Origin: Pseudomonas defluvii
GTDB lineage: Bacteria > Pseudomonadota > Gammaproteobacteria > Pseudomonadales > Pseudomonadaceae
Direction of reading: 5' to 3'
Assembly: GCF_001695625.1 (NCBI RefSeq)
Contig: NZ_MBPN01000003.1
Span: 1-64,000 of the forward strand
Length of the DNA stretch: 64,000 nucleotides
Shown here: piece by piece, positions 9,119 through 17,609 of the stretch
How positions within the stretch are numbered: position 1 is the stretch's first letter
How the letters are laid out: the number at the start of each line of letters is the position of its first letter
Program-made: the position numbers and the translations under genes
The notes under the pieces: generated by a model
What the model was told of the DNA's origin: nothing
Databases searched by the model: none
The model's input: the letters and a program-made list of their open reading frames with translations, nothing else

Positions 9119-9148
9119 GGCACGTCAGGCACTCGTTTTCCTCCTCTC

Positions 9149-9174
9149 CCGATGGGTGCCTGTGCGCCCATCGG
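9149..9174 (+). terminator. Stem-loop after the ABC operon
   Basis: CCGATGGG (9149-9156) pairs perfectly with CCCATCGG (9167-9174) across a 10-base loop. Only a short T-poor tail follows, so termination may be weak. It sits 30 bp after the LivF-like stop and before a new promoter region. Confidence 0.55.
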
Positions 9175-9413
9175 TGCGGTTTCCTACCGTACCCCCGCAC
9201 CTGATCTCTACTTTTCCAGCCTACATACAACATGACTGTCCGCCTGCGAATTCGCCTGCGGTGGATGGCGTTCGGCTGTGCCTGACGGCATTCGGGTGTC
9301 AACCTTCGAATGTGCTGTGTGGCACGCAACACTGATCGGTCAGTTTGCCCGTTGGTAAAATTCCTGTTTCTCAGGTTTGTATTTTAAGTTGTTGATATAT
9401 AACGATTAATTAA

Positions 9414-9430
9414 TTGGCATGGTTGTTGAA
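9414..9430 (+). promoter_or_regulatory. Sigma54-like promoter before the porin-SfnB genes
   Basis: TTGGCATGGTTGTTGAA has GG and GA separated by exactly ten bases (consensus GG-N10-GC) within an AT-rich stretch 59 bp before the porin start. SfnB-type genes in other pseudomonads belong to sigma54-dependent sulfur-starvation regulons, which makes the match more plausible. Besides this and the hairpin at 9149, the 370-bp gap shows nothing further. Confidence 0.5.
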
Positions 9431-9488
9431 ATAGTTGAGTGAACAGCGCCTGCACGGGCGTTACATACGCAACTACTAGGACCTTGCC

Positions 9489-10841
9489 ATGCGTTTTGGA
9501 AACAACCATCGAACAGCCCTTTCATTGACCCTTGCCCTGGCCAGCCCGGCCTTTGCCGCCAGCGAAGAAAGCGAAGGCTTCCTTGAGGGCACGCAGGTAC
9601 ATGTGCTCAACCGCAACTACTTCTTCAGCCAGGACTACCGCAACGGCGATTTCGCCCGCAACCCCAATACCGGTGAACGGCAGAGCCAGCACCGCGAATG
9701 GGGGCATGGCGTGATTGCCGATGTGCAATCCGGTTTCACTCAGGGGACGGTCGGCTTTGGCCTGGATGTGCAGGGCGTATTGGGCCTCAAGCTCGATGGT
9801 GGTAATGGTGTGGTTGGCAACGGTGTGGGGGTGCCTGGTATCGTTTCGCGCTCCGGTGCCAACTTCGATGGCGAACCCAAGGATGATTACAGCAAGGTCG
9901 GTGCGGCGCTGAAGGTGCGGGCCTTCGACACCGAAGTGCGCTACGGCGATGTGCGCCCAACTAGCCCGGTACTCTATGCCAGCGATATCCGCCTGTTGCC
10001 CCAGACCTTGCGCGGCCTGGTGTTTCGTAACACCTCCGTGGAGGGCCTGACCTTGCAGGGCGGCAAGCTTGAGTCGAGCAGCGATCGCAACGCCAGCAAC
10101 CACCGTGGCGACCTCGGCACGGTATACGCGGGGCGCTTCAAGGGCGCCAACGATGTGATCTATCTGGGCGGTGACTATGTGTTCAACGACCAACTGAGCT
10201 TCAAGTTGCACACCAGCCGACTTGACGACATCTGGAACCAGTCCTTTGCCCGCTTCGATTTTGTGCAGCCGATCAACGAGGCCCTGAGCGTCAACACCGG
10301 CCTGAACTACTACCGCACCCGCGACAGCGGCAAGGCGTTGGCCGGCAAGATCGACAACGACTCCTGGAGCGCGCATGCCGGGCTGGGTTATGGCGCTCAT
10401 GCCTTCAAGTTGAGCTACACGCGGATCGACGGTGACACGCCGTTCGACTATGTCTGGAACACCTACGATCTTGAACTGGATGCCGCATCCCAGATATCGG
10501 ACTTCAACAACCCCAACGAGCGTGCCTGGGAGGCGCGTTATGACTACAACTTCGTTGGCCTCGGTGTGCCCGGCCTCACCCTGACCACGCGTTACGTGCG
10601 CGGTACCGACATCGATGGCAGCCGCGCCGGGGGGGCCTACAGCTACTACAGCGGCATCAAGGATGGCAGCCACTGGGAGCGCAACGTCTGGATCAAGTAT
10701 GTGGTGCAGAGCGGGCCAGCCAAGGACCTCTCATTCAACCTGATGCAGGCCACGCACCGTGTCGGCGGCGATCACGTGGCCGAGTCCAACGTTGACGAAG
10801 TGCGTTTCATCGTCGAGTACCCGCTGGATTTCCGCTTGTAA
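9489..10841 (+). CDS. OprD-family outer-membrane porin
   Basis: A 450-residue outer-membrane channel. The signal peptide covers about the first 23 residues (ending SPAFAASEE). The mature start SEGFLEGTQVHVLNRNYFFSQDYR is the characteristic OprD N-terminus. Alternating beta-barrel sequence follows, ending in YPLDFRL with an aromatic near the C-terminus. The ATG is preceded by AGGACC. It presumably admits the substrate handled by the ABC importer upstream and the monooxygenase downstream. Confidence 0.9.
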   Translation: MRFGNNHRTALSLTLALASPAFAASEESEGFLEGTQVHVLNRNYFFSQDYRNGDFARNPNTGERQSQHREWGHGVIADVQSGFTQGTVGFGLDVQGVLGLKLDGGNGVVGNGVGVPGIVSRSGANFDGEPKDDYSKVGAALKVRAFDTEVRYGDVRPTSPVLYASDIRLLPQTLRGLVFRNTSVEGLTLQGGKLESSSDRNASNHRGDLGTVYAGRFKGANDVIYLGGDYVFNDQLSFKLHTSRLDDIWNQSFARFDFVQPINEALSVNTGLNYYRTRDSGKALAGKIDNDSWSAHAGLGYGAHAFKLSYTRIDGDTPFDYVWNTYDLELDAASQISDFNNPNERAWEARYDYNFVGLGVPGLTLTTRYVRGTDIDGSRAGGAYSYYSGIKDGSHWERNVWIKYVVQSGPAKDLSFNLMQATHRVGGDHVAESNVDEVRFIVEYPLDFRL

Positions 10842-10889
10842 GCCTGTGCTGTAGCCCTCTCTTACCTGTACCGCATGGAGTAGTCACGC

Positions 10890-12122
10890 ATGACCGATAG
10901 ACTGCATACCCGCCTGCCCGAGCAGGCCGTTTCAGCGCCTCGGCGTCCGGCACATATTATTCGTAGTGATGCCGAAGCCATTGAGGTGGCCCAGCGCCTG
11001 GCCCAGGATTTTGCCCAAGAAGCCGTTGCGCGTGATCGCGAGCGACGTCTGCCCTGGGCGGAACTGGACCGCTTTTCCGAGAGTGGCCTGTGGGCCATTA
11101 CCGTTCCCAAGGTCCATGGTGGTGCTGGCGTGTCTTACGCCACGCTGACCGAGGTCGTGGCAACTGTTTCAGCGGCGGACTCCTCGTTGGGGCAGTTGCC
11201 GCAGAATCACTACGGTGTCATCAACAACCTGCTGTTGACCGGGAGCGAGGCACAGCAACATCACTATTTTGCCAAGGTGCTTGCCGGCTATCGGTTCGGC
11301 AATGCCTTCTCCGAAGCCAAGAGCAAAACCGTCACTGCGTTCGAAACACGCATTCATTTTGAGGGCGACACCGCGGTGCTGGAGGGCGAGAAGTTCTACT
11401 GCACCGGCGCGCTGTTCGCTCACATTGTCCCGACGGCGGCTGTGGATGAGCAGAACCGGCCGTTCATTGCGTTTGTGCCACGGGACGCGCAAGGGCTGAG
11501 CATTGTCGATAACTGGGATGGCTTTGGGCAGCGCACCACCGCCAGTGGCAAGGCATTGATCGACCGCGTACGCGTGCCGCTCGGCGCCGTGATTCCGGCC
11601 TGGAAAGCCTATGACCGACCCACCGCCGATGGGCCGGTTTCGCAGATCATTCAGGCTGCGGTGGACACCGGCATTGCCCGAGGCGCGTTTGCCGAAACCC
11701 TGCGCGTGGCGCGAGAGGCGCGCCCGTGGGTCGACAGTGGTTTGCAGCACGGATGGCAAGACCCGCTGAGCCAGGCTGCGATTGGCGACCTGGCCTGGCG
11801 CCTGCACGCTGCCGAAGCGATCCTCCAGGCGTCCGCCCAAGCCGTGGACCTTGCGCTTGCGGAGCCTACCGAAGCAAGCGTCGCCCACGCCTCGGTGGTT
11901 GTCGGCCAGGCCAAAGTCCTGTCTACCGAGATCGCCCTGTTGGCGTCGACCCGGTTGCTGGAGCTGGGAGGCACGCGCAGTGTGTCTGCCAGCCAGGGGC
12001 TGGACCGTTTCTGGCGTAACGCGCGCACGCATACGCTGCACGATCCGGTGCGCTGGAAATACCACCTGATCGGCAACCAGCGCCTGAACGGCGTCAATCC
12101 ACAACGTCATTCCTGGAACTGA
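10890..12122 (+). CDS. SfnB-family (acyl-CoA-dehydrogenase-fold) flavin monooxygenase
   Basis: A 410-residue cytoplasmic protein with the acyl-CoA dehydrogenase fold of the SfnB/DszC group. These proteins use reduced flavin to oxygenate substrates, often organosulfur compounds, during sulfur starvation. Visible blocks are GLWAITVPKVHGGAGVSY, the flavin region FSEAKSK and GEKFYCTGALFAH, and the C-terminal LLELGGTRSVSASQGLDRFW with the ending RHSWN. The length fits SfnB (about 395-410). The gene follows the porin by 48 bp and precedes a small protein resembling its own C-terminal domain. The substrate is not identifiable from sequence. Confidence 0.8.
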   Translation: MTDRLHTRLPEQAVSAPRRPAHIIRSDAEAIEVAQRLAQDFAQEAVARDRERRLPWAELDRFSESGLWAITVPKVHGGAGVSYATLTEVVATVSAADSSLGQLPQNHYGVINNLLLTGSEAQQHHYFAKVLAGYRFGNAFSEAKSKTVTAFETRIHFEGDTAVLEGEKFYCTGALFAHIVPTAAVDEQNRPFIAFVPRDAQGLSIVDNWDGFGQRTTASGKALIDRVRVPLGAVIPAWKAYDRPTADGPVSQIIQAAVDTGIARGAFAETLRVAREARPWVDSGLQHGWQDPLSQAAIGDLAWRLHAAEAILQASAQAVDLALAEPTEASVAHASVVVGQAKVLSTEIALLASTRLLELGGTRSVSASQGLDRFWRNARTHTLHDPVRWKYHLIGNQRLNGVNPQRHSWN

Positions 12123-12132
12123 GGACCTGCTT

Positions 12133-12492
12133 ATGTCTCACGCTCATACACTGGCCGACCTGGGGTTCGCGCAAAATGTTCAACGTGCGTTGGTCGAACA
12201 CTTGCAAGGCAGCCCGTTGACGGACGATACCCTGACCATCGCAAGTATTGGTGACCTGGCGGTGCGTATTGCTGCCGCTGATGCGTTGCTGGCGCAGGCC
12301 GGGCGCTCGTCGGTCGAGGCCGCCTCCGCACGCTTGGCTGCCGCAGAAGCGGCACAACGGGCGAGTGAACTGCAGGTCGAACTGACCGGAAGGCAAACGC
12401 CGCGCCCGTCGATTGAGGGCGATGCCGTACCGTTGTCGCAACTGCGCCGTCGCTTGGGCGACCACTACCTCAATGGTGTGGCACTGACCTGA
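12133..12492 (+). CDS. Small protein resembling the C-terminal bundle of acyl-CoA dehydrogenases
   Basis: A 119-residue protein starting 10 bp after the SfnB-like gene, with GAGG before its ATG. The Ala-rich helical sequence IGDLAVRIAAADALLAQAG parallels IGDLAWRLHAAEAILQAS of the upstream protein. The ending LGDHYLNGVAL parallels YHLIGNQRLNGV. It therefore looks like a shortened copy of the C-terminal four-helix domain without the flavin-binding parts. It may be a partner subunit or a relic of duplication. The alignment was made by eye. Confidence 0.6.
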   Translation: MSHAHTLADLGFAQNVQRALVEHLQGSPLTDDTLTIASIGDLAVRIAAADALLAQAGRSSVEAASARLAAAEAAQRASELQVELTGRQTPRPSIEGDAVPLSQLRRRLGDHYLNGVALT

Positions 12493-12552
12493 GCAAAACA
12501 CACCTGCGAACCTATCCATTCCTTGCAGCGGCACCACTGGCTGGTTTCGCCT

Positions 12553-12690
12553 GAGCAGGCTTGCCTGCGATGGTATCGACGGGGTGTCAGTGCCTTCGCG
12601 GCGCCTGCATCGCGGGCAAGCCCGGCTCCTACAGGTGGGAGCAGGCTTGCCTGCGATGGTATCGGCGCGGTGTCAGCGAATCCACGGCGC
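12553..12690. repeat. REP-type palindromic repeat cluster
   Basis: GAGCAGGCTTGCCTGCGATGG occurs at 12553 and again at 12639 in the same orientation, with a complementary copy (CGCGGGCAAGCCCGGCTCCT) between them at 12611. These are the REP/REPIN elements common between pseudomonad genes. They lie between the converging ends of the small protein gene and the ribose-type permease and could stabilise transcript ends. Confidence 0.85.
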
Positions 12691-12702
12691 CTGTATCGTT
12701 GG

Positions 12703-13692
12703 TCAGGACGGGTCCTTGAATACGCGGCGACCCAGGTAGCTGAACGACAGCACCAGCAGAATCAGTGCGCCGGTGGCCACCTGCTGCCAGTAGAAGTTCC
12801 AGCCGATCAGCAGCAGGCCATTGGCGGTGATGTTCAGGAAGAGTACGCCCAGTAGCGTACCTGGTACGTTGGCCCGCCCATGGCGGTTGAGGGTGGTGCC
12901 GATAAACACGGCGCCGATTGCATTGATCAGAAAGGCGTTACCCGACATCGGTACATAGGCATTCACTGTGCTGCTCAGCAGTATGCCCGCGACTGAGCAG
13001 GCCAGGGCGCACGCGATGAACACCCGGGCGGTGATGCGCTGCACCGGCACACCGCTGTAGCGCGCGACCTCCGGTTGTTCGCCGATGGCCAGCACCTGAC
13101 GGCCGAAGCGGCCTTTGGCGAGCGCTACACCGTAACCCGCCGCCAGAACCGCAACGATCAGTAGCGGCAACGGAATGCCGAGCACGACGATGCTGGCCAG
13201 GGCAGGGCGTGCCTGTGCAGCCAGGTAGATCGGCTGGCCACCGTCGGAGAGCAACTGCTGCACGCTGGTGCCGATAAAGAGCGTACCGAGTGTCGCCAGG
13301 AATGGCGAAATACGCAGCCCGCTGATCAACACTGCGTTGAACACGCCGGTCAGGCCGCCCACCAGTATCGCGGACACGATTGCCGGCAGCAGCCCAAAGC
13401 CGGCATTGAGCGATACGACGAACGTCAATGCAGCCAGATCCAACGCTACGCTCACCGAAAGGTCGATACCGCCAGCGCTGATTGCCAGCGTCATGCCGAT
13501 GGCGACAATGGCCAGGAGGGCGAAGTTGTTGAGCAATACACTGCTGAGGTTGCCCACACTGAGAAAACCGGGTGCCTTGACCGCGAAAAATACCAGCAGC
13601 ACCAGGAACAAGACGGGCAAGACCAGGCGCAGCCATTGACGACTGATTGATACCGAGACGGTGCGGGGTAGCACTGTGGTTGATTGGCTCAT
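12703..13692 (-). CDS. Ribose-type ABC permease (RbsC-like), second permease
   Basis: A 329-residue inner-membrane permease with the ribose/autoinducer-2 family signatures LSSVLLNNFALLAIVAIGMTLAI, GGIDLSVSVALDLAAL and SGNAFLINAIGAVFIGTTLNRHG. The start is the ATG at 13692 (MSQSTTVLP), one base after the preceding permease stop, so the genes are translationally close. It is the last gene of a minus-strand operon: binding protein, remnant, ATPase, permease, permease. The sugar or polyol substrate is unknown. Confidence 0.88.
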   Translation of the reverse strand: MSQSTTVLPRTVSVSISRQWLRLVLPVLFLVLLVFFAVKAPGFLSVGNLSSVLLNNFALLAIVAIGMTLAISAGGIDLSVSVALDLAALTFVVSLNAGFGLLPAIVSAILVGGLTGVFNAVLISGLRISPFLATLGTLFIGTSVQQLLSDGGQPIYLAAQARPALASIVVLGIPLPLLIVAVLAAGYGVALAKGRFGRQVLAIGEQPEVARYSGVPVQRITARVFIACALACSVAGILLSSTVNAYVPMSGNAFLINAIGAVFIGTTLNRHGRANVPGTLLGVLFLNITANGLLLIGWNFYWQQVATGALILLVLSFSYLGRRVFKDPS

Positions 13693-13693
13693 G

Positions 13694-14692
13694 TCACGAC
13701 CTCCCACGCAGCAGGCTTGAACTGGCGACGACCAGTAGAATCAATACACCCTGTACACCGTTGACCCAGAAGCTGGAGATGTTCAGCAGTTGGAAACCAT
13801 TGACCAGAAAACCCACCAGCAACGTGGCCAGCAATGTACCGCTGATGCTCGGGCGCAGGCGGCGGGAGAACACGCTGCCTAGAAAGGCGATGGCTACAAC
13901 CGACAGCAGCATCTCCCCAGAGCCGGTAGTGCTTCCACTGAACCAGGCGGCCGAACAAAACGACGCCAGGCTCCCGCACAGACCACTGAGCAGGTAGCTG
14001 GAGAACTGATAGGCCGCCACAGGCAGGCCTGCTGCGGTCGCTGCTTCCGGGTACTCGCCAACGGCATACAGGCGCAGGCCGTAACGACTGAACTGGATCA
14101 GCAGCGTCAACAGCAGCGCGGCCATAAGGAACACCCAGGCCAATGCCGGCTGCCCCAGCCAATGACCAAAACTGAGCAGCTCCAGTAGCGCTGACTCGGT
14201 TGGCAGCACGGTATTTTCAGTCAACACCAGCTCCAGGCCGGCAATCAGGTTCATGCTGGCCAGCGTCGCCAGCAGTGGCGGCAGGCGCAGGCCGACCACC
14301 ACCAGGCCGTTAAGCGCACCGATGGCCAGGCCGCATGCCAAGGTCAGGGCGATGCTGCTGGCCGCACTGACGCCCGCGTTGTTCAGCGTGGCATAGACGG
14401 CGGCCGACAGCCCGAGATTGGCCGCCAGCGACAGGTCAAGGCCGCCAGATACCACGTTGGAGCCGCCACCGATGATCACGATGGTCAGCCCGAAAGCGAG
14501 TAGGCCAAGGATTGCAGACTGCGCGAAGACATTCGAGAGGTTGGTGGGTGAAAGGAAGTTTTGCGCTGTACTGGCAAACACCAGCAAGATCGCCAGGAAC
14601 GCCAGCGAGGCGCCATGGCGCAGCAGTTTCAATTGCCAGCGGTTCGAGAGTCGTGGGACCGACACGCTGGCCAGGGAGAGATCAGTGGACAT
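13694..14692 (-). CDS. Ribose-type ABC permease (RbsC-like), first permease
   Basis: A 332-residue membrane protein starting at the ATG at 14692 (MSTDLSLASVSV), inside the end of the ATPase gene with an 11-bp overlap. Family motifs are LSNVFAQSAILGLLAFGLTIVII and SGGLDLSLAANLGLSAAV in place of the usual GGIDLSVG. Two different permeases suggest a heterodimeric channel, unlike the single RbsC of enteric ribose importers. Confidence 0.87.
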   Translation of the reverse strand: MSTDLSLASVSVPRLSNRWQLKLLRHGASLAFLAILLVFASTAQNFLSPTNLSNVFAQSAILGLLAFGLTIVIIGGGSNVVSGGLDLSLAANLGLSAAVYATLNNAGVSAASSIALTLACGLAIGALNGLVVVGLRLPPLLATLASMNLIAGLELVLTENTVLPTESALLELLSFGHWLGQPALAWVFLMAALLLTLLIQFSRYGLRLYAVGEYPEAATAAGLPVAAYQFSSYLLSGLCGSLASFCSAAWFSGSTTGSGEMLLSVVAIAFLGSVFSRRLRPSISGTLLATLLVGFLVNGFQLLNISSFWVNGVQGVLILLVVASSSLLRGRS

Positions 14693-16202
14693 AGTCGGGT
14701 TCCTGTTGATGATGAGTGCCGGACGCAAGCGCCAGTAGCGTGTCGCTGTCGAGCTCGGCGGCCTTGCGTTGCGCAACGATGGCCCCTCGGTGCATGACAT
14801 AGACGCGGTCGCACAGGCCCAGCAGCTCGGGCAGATCGGACGAAAGCAGCAAGACACCGGCGCCTTGCTCCACCAGCTTTCCGATCAGACGGTAGATCTC
14901 CACTTTGGCGCCGATGTCGATACCGACGCTGGGCTCGTCCAGCAGGTAGAGGGTCGACTGCCGGCTCAGCCATTTGGCCAGCGCCACCTTCTGCTGATTG
15001 CCACCGCTGAGCTGGCGCACCCTGGCCTGCGCCCCGGAGGTCTTGATCAGCAGATGCTCGATCAGGGCTTGGGTTTCCTGCTGCTCGCGGCGTTCCGAGA
15101 GCAGCCCAAACCGGGTGAAGCGTGAAAGGCTGGCGAGGGTGCTGTTCTCCTGAACGGACAGGTCCAGCGCCACCCCTTGCCGGCGGCGTTCCTCCGGCAA
15201 CAGGGCAATGCCTTCGCGCACGGCCTGATGCGTACTGTTCAACTCGACAAGTTGCCCGTTCAGGCGAATCTCGCCCTGTTGCGCCGGGTCCAGGCCGAAC
15301 AGGCTTTTCAGCAGCTCCTTGGCGCCGGAGCCCACCAGCCCGGTGAGGCCGACGATCTCGCCACGGCGCACCAGCAGGTCGATATCGCGATAGGCATGCC
15401 GCTTCTGCAGGCCGCTCACCTGCAGTAGCGGCTCGCCCAATGCGACCGGCTGCTTGGGGTACATTTCGGCAACTTCGCGGTTGACCATCAGGCGCGTAAT
15501 TTCTGCCAGCGATGTGCTGCGCGGATCGACCTCGGCGACATCACGCCCATTGCGCAACACGGTCACCCGGTCACACAGGTGTTCGATCTCTTGCAGGTAG
15601 TGAGAGATGTAGATGATCGCCAAGCCCTGATCTCGCAATCGCTTGACGATGCGCAGCAATTGCTCAACCTCGCGTTGCACCAGCGCTACGCTGGGCTCAT
15701 CGAATACCAGCACCTTGGGTTTGGCGATCAGCGCGCGGGTAATCTGCACCACCTGTTGCTCGGCACTGCTCAGCTCACCAATCAATGCATCCGGCGGCAA
15801 TTTCAGGTCGAAATACGCGTCAAGCAGGCGTTCGGCTTCCCGCTGTTGCGCACGGCGATCGACGAAAGGGCCGCGGTGTATTTCCTGGCCGAAGAACAGC
15901 GCCTCGCTCACCGTGAAACTGGCGGGCAGCAGTCGCTCCTGGTGAATGAACTGAATGCCGAGACGTGCCACCTGGCGCGGCGTGAAGTGTGTGTATTGCT
16001 GACCGTCCACCCACAGGCTGCCGGCATCTGGGCGATGAATGCCTGCAAGCACCTTGATCAGGGTCGACTTTCCAGCACCGTTCTCACCGACCAGGCCATG
16101 CACGCTGCCACGCTGGACGCGCAGGCTGGCATCGTCCAGCGCGCGCGTGACGCCGAACTGCTTGGTCAGGTTGCGAAGCTCCAGGGCAGGGATGTTGTTC
16201 AA
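14682..16202 (-). CDS. Ribose-type ABC ATPase (RbsA-like, double nucleotide-binding domain)
   Basis: A 506-residue protein with two fused ATPase domains. The first has Walker A GENGAGKST, signature LSSAEQQVVQITRAL and Walker B VLVFDEPSVAL. The second has a degenerate Walker A (GLVGSGAKELL), LSGGNQQKVALAKWL and LLDEPSVGIDIGAK, as usual for RbsA. The only usable start is TTG at 16202, overlapping the stop of the small frame at 16199-16342 (TTGA). In this reading frame a stop lies two codons upstream. Expression is therefore probably coupled to that remnant. Confidence 0.88.
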   Translation of the reverse strand: MNNIPALELRNLTKQFGVTRALDDASLRVQRGSVHGLVGENGAGKSTLIKVLAGIHRPDAGSLWVDGQQYTHFTPRQVARLGIQFIHQERLLPASFTVSEALFFGQEIHRGPFVDRRAQQREAERLLDAYFDLKLPPDALIGELSSAEQQVVQITRALIAKPKVLVFDEPSVALVQREVEQLLRIVKRLRDQGLAIIYISHYLQEIEHLCDRVTVLRNGRDVAEVDPRSTSLAEITRLMVNREVAEMYPKQPVALGEPLLQVSGLQKRHAYRDIDLLVRRGEIVGLTGLVGSGAKELLKSLFGLDPAQQGEIRLNGQLVELNSTHQAVREGIALLPEERRRQGVALDLSVQENSTLASLSRFTRFGLLSERREQQETQALIEHLLIKTSGAQARVRQLSGGNQQKVALAKWLSRQSTLYLLDEPSVGIDIGAKVEIYRLIGKLVEQGAGVLLLSSDLPELLGLCDRVYVMHRGAIVAQRKAAELDSDTLLALASGTHHQQEPDYVH

Positions 16203-16342
16203 GCATCACCCCTGAGGCGGCGAACGTCATCGACGTTGCCCGCTCTGGTCAACCGTGTACCGTTGACGCTGTAGGCCTTGATCGCGGTGCGCCCGGCGTT
16301 CAGGGCGCGTCGGCCGATATCGAAGTCACTTTTCTGGCTCAT
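16199..16342 (-). pseudogene. 47-codon remnant of a duplicated sugar-binding-protein gene
   Basis: An ATG-started frame fits exactly between the binding-protein stop and the ATPase TTG start, overlapping both. Its product contains AGRTAIKAYSVNGT and ends in GNVDDVRRLRGDA. The neighbouring binding protein contains AGRTEIKTYGVDGT internally and ends in NNLDEMQQLRGDQ. The DNA also matches (gatcgcggtgcgcccggcgt against gatctcggtgcgcccggcgt). It therefore reads as a second binding-protein copy reduced by an internal deletion to two short blocks. The frame is still open and may survive because it couples translation into the ATPase gene. Confidence 0.75.
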
Positions 16343-17295
16343 TGGTCACCTCGCAGTTGTTGCATTTCATCCAGGTTGTTTGCCGTGGTCAGCAGGGTGG
16401 AAACGTGGGTTTCCTTGGGCAGGTCTTTTTGCCCGGCCAGGTAACGCGCGACATTCTGTACTGCGGTTTTTCCGATCAAGACGGGTTGCTGGGCCACGAC
16501 GGCGCCGATCGGCGAATCGTCTCGCTGTATCAGGTCGAGCACTTCCGGTGTGCCATCGACACCGTAGGTCTTGATCTCGGTGCGCCCGGCGTCAATCAGC
16601 GCCTGGCTGGCGCCCAGTTGCGGGATGTCCCAGGCCGACCAGATGGCCGCGATCTCACCTTTTGGGTACTTGTTGAGCAACGCCGCGACCTGCGAGCGGG
16701 CGTCTTGCACGGTGTTGGGGATGACGTCACGCAGCTCGGGCAGAATGACCTTCAGATCAGGATGGTCGGCCAGCGCCTTGATCAGTTCGTCATAGCGAAT
16801 GCGGCACACGGGTACGCCATAGAAACCGTTGAACACCAGGATGTTGCCCTTGCCACCGGTATCCTTGACCAGTTGCTCCGCCAACAAACGGCCCGCTGCG
16901 TAGTTGTCCGAGGTGGTGTTGTTGATGCTGTACTGCGAGGGCGCGTCGATGGTGAACAGTGGAATGCCGGCCGCCTTGATGCGCTTGAGCCAGGGGTCGA
17001 TCACGCTGAGCGTACCCAGCGTCTGGATAACGGCATCAGGTTTTTGGGTGACCACGGTTTGCAGTTGCGTGACCAGGTTTTTGTCGTTTCGGCCGGCATC
17101 CAGCGTAATGGGAGTACCGCCCAGGCGTTTTACCTCGTCGACCTGAGCCTGGAACGCCTTCACGTCGAAGTAATGGCTGGTGCCGGTCATGCTGATGGCG
17201 ATGCGCTTGCCTGCCAATGACGGCACGTCGTCACTGGCGTAGGTGTTGGCGCCAAACAACAACGCGGTGCAGAACAGCATGTGCAGAAGTTTCAT
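16339..17295 (-). CDS. Ribose-type periplasmic sugar-binding protein
   Basis: A 318-residue binding protein of the RbsB family. The signal peptide is MKLLHMLFCTALLFGANTYA. The body has KRIAISMTGTSHYFDVKAFQAQ, KPDAVIQTLGTLSVIDP and IAAIWSAWDIPQLGASQAL, typical of the periplasmic-binding-protein-4 fold. I chose the ATG at 17295, with AGAGG just upstream; a TTG at 17310 would place extra residues before the signal. It is the first gene of the operon. Confidence 0.87.
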   Translation of the reverse strand: MKLLHMLFCTALLFGANTYASDDVPSLAGKRIAISMTGTSHYFDVKAFQAQVDEVKRLGGTPITLDAGRNDKNLVTQLQTVVTQKPDAVIQTLGTLSVIDPWLKRIKAAGIPLFTIDAPSQYSINNTTSDNYAAGRLLAEQLVKDTGGKGNILVFNGFYGVPVCRIRYDELIKALADHPDLKVILPELRDVIPNTVQDARSQVAALLNKYPKGEIAAIWSAWDIPQLGASQALIDAGRTEIKTYGVDGTPEVLDLIQRDDSPIGAVVAQQPVLIGKTAVQNVARYLAGQKDLPKETHVSTLLTTANNLDEMQQLRGDQ

Positions 17296-17479
17296 CGTAT
17301 TCCTCTTCAAGGCATGTACGGCTCGACCGGCTACTTAACGGTCAGTAGCGGGCGACACATTTCTAGGGTGAGAGGAACAAGGCGAGAACCATGCCATGTT
17401 TAAAAGTTCTTTTAAAACAATGGCTTGGCTGTATTGAGCGGTAAGGTTGGAAGCACTGCACCGAACAAAGTGCTGAATG

Positions 17480-17499
17480 GCTGTTCGGGACCGAACAGC
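17480..17499. promoter_or_regulatory. Perfect 9-bp inverted repeat upstream of the sugar importer operon
   Basis: GCTGTTCGG and CCGAACAGC are separated by GA, giving a 20-bp operator-like dyad 185 bp before the binding-protein ATG. A degenerate AT-rich dyad (GTTTAAAAG/CTTTTAAAAC) lies closer, near 17400. No regulator gene sits beside the operon, so the binder is unknown. Confidence 0.45.
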
Positions 17500-17542
17500 A
17501 CGTAGGCGGTGATGCGCGGGTGACGGGGTTTAGCGCAGAACC

Positions 17543-17565
17543 GAACGGCCTGGGGGTGGCCGTTC
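17543..17565 (-). terminator. Stem-loop downstream of the CoA-transferase gene
   Basis: GAACGGCC (17543-17550) and GGCCGTTC (17558-17565) form an 8-bp stem with a 7-base loop, 45 bp beyond the stop of the minus-strand gene ending at 17610. No clear T-run follows, so this is a tentative terminator. Confidence 0.4.
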
Positions 17566-17609
17566 AGTTGCAGTGCCGCGCGTTTGCGCTGCTGCGGTGT
17601 GCGAGGGCG

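Noticed and set aside
9522-10673. A 383-residue minus-strand frame
   Set aside because: Antisense to the OprD-family porin, without signal or domain.
12553-12690. Clustered repeats as a CRISPR array
   Set aside because: Repeats alternate in orientation and match REP palindromes, with no regular spacers; no cas genes are present.
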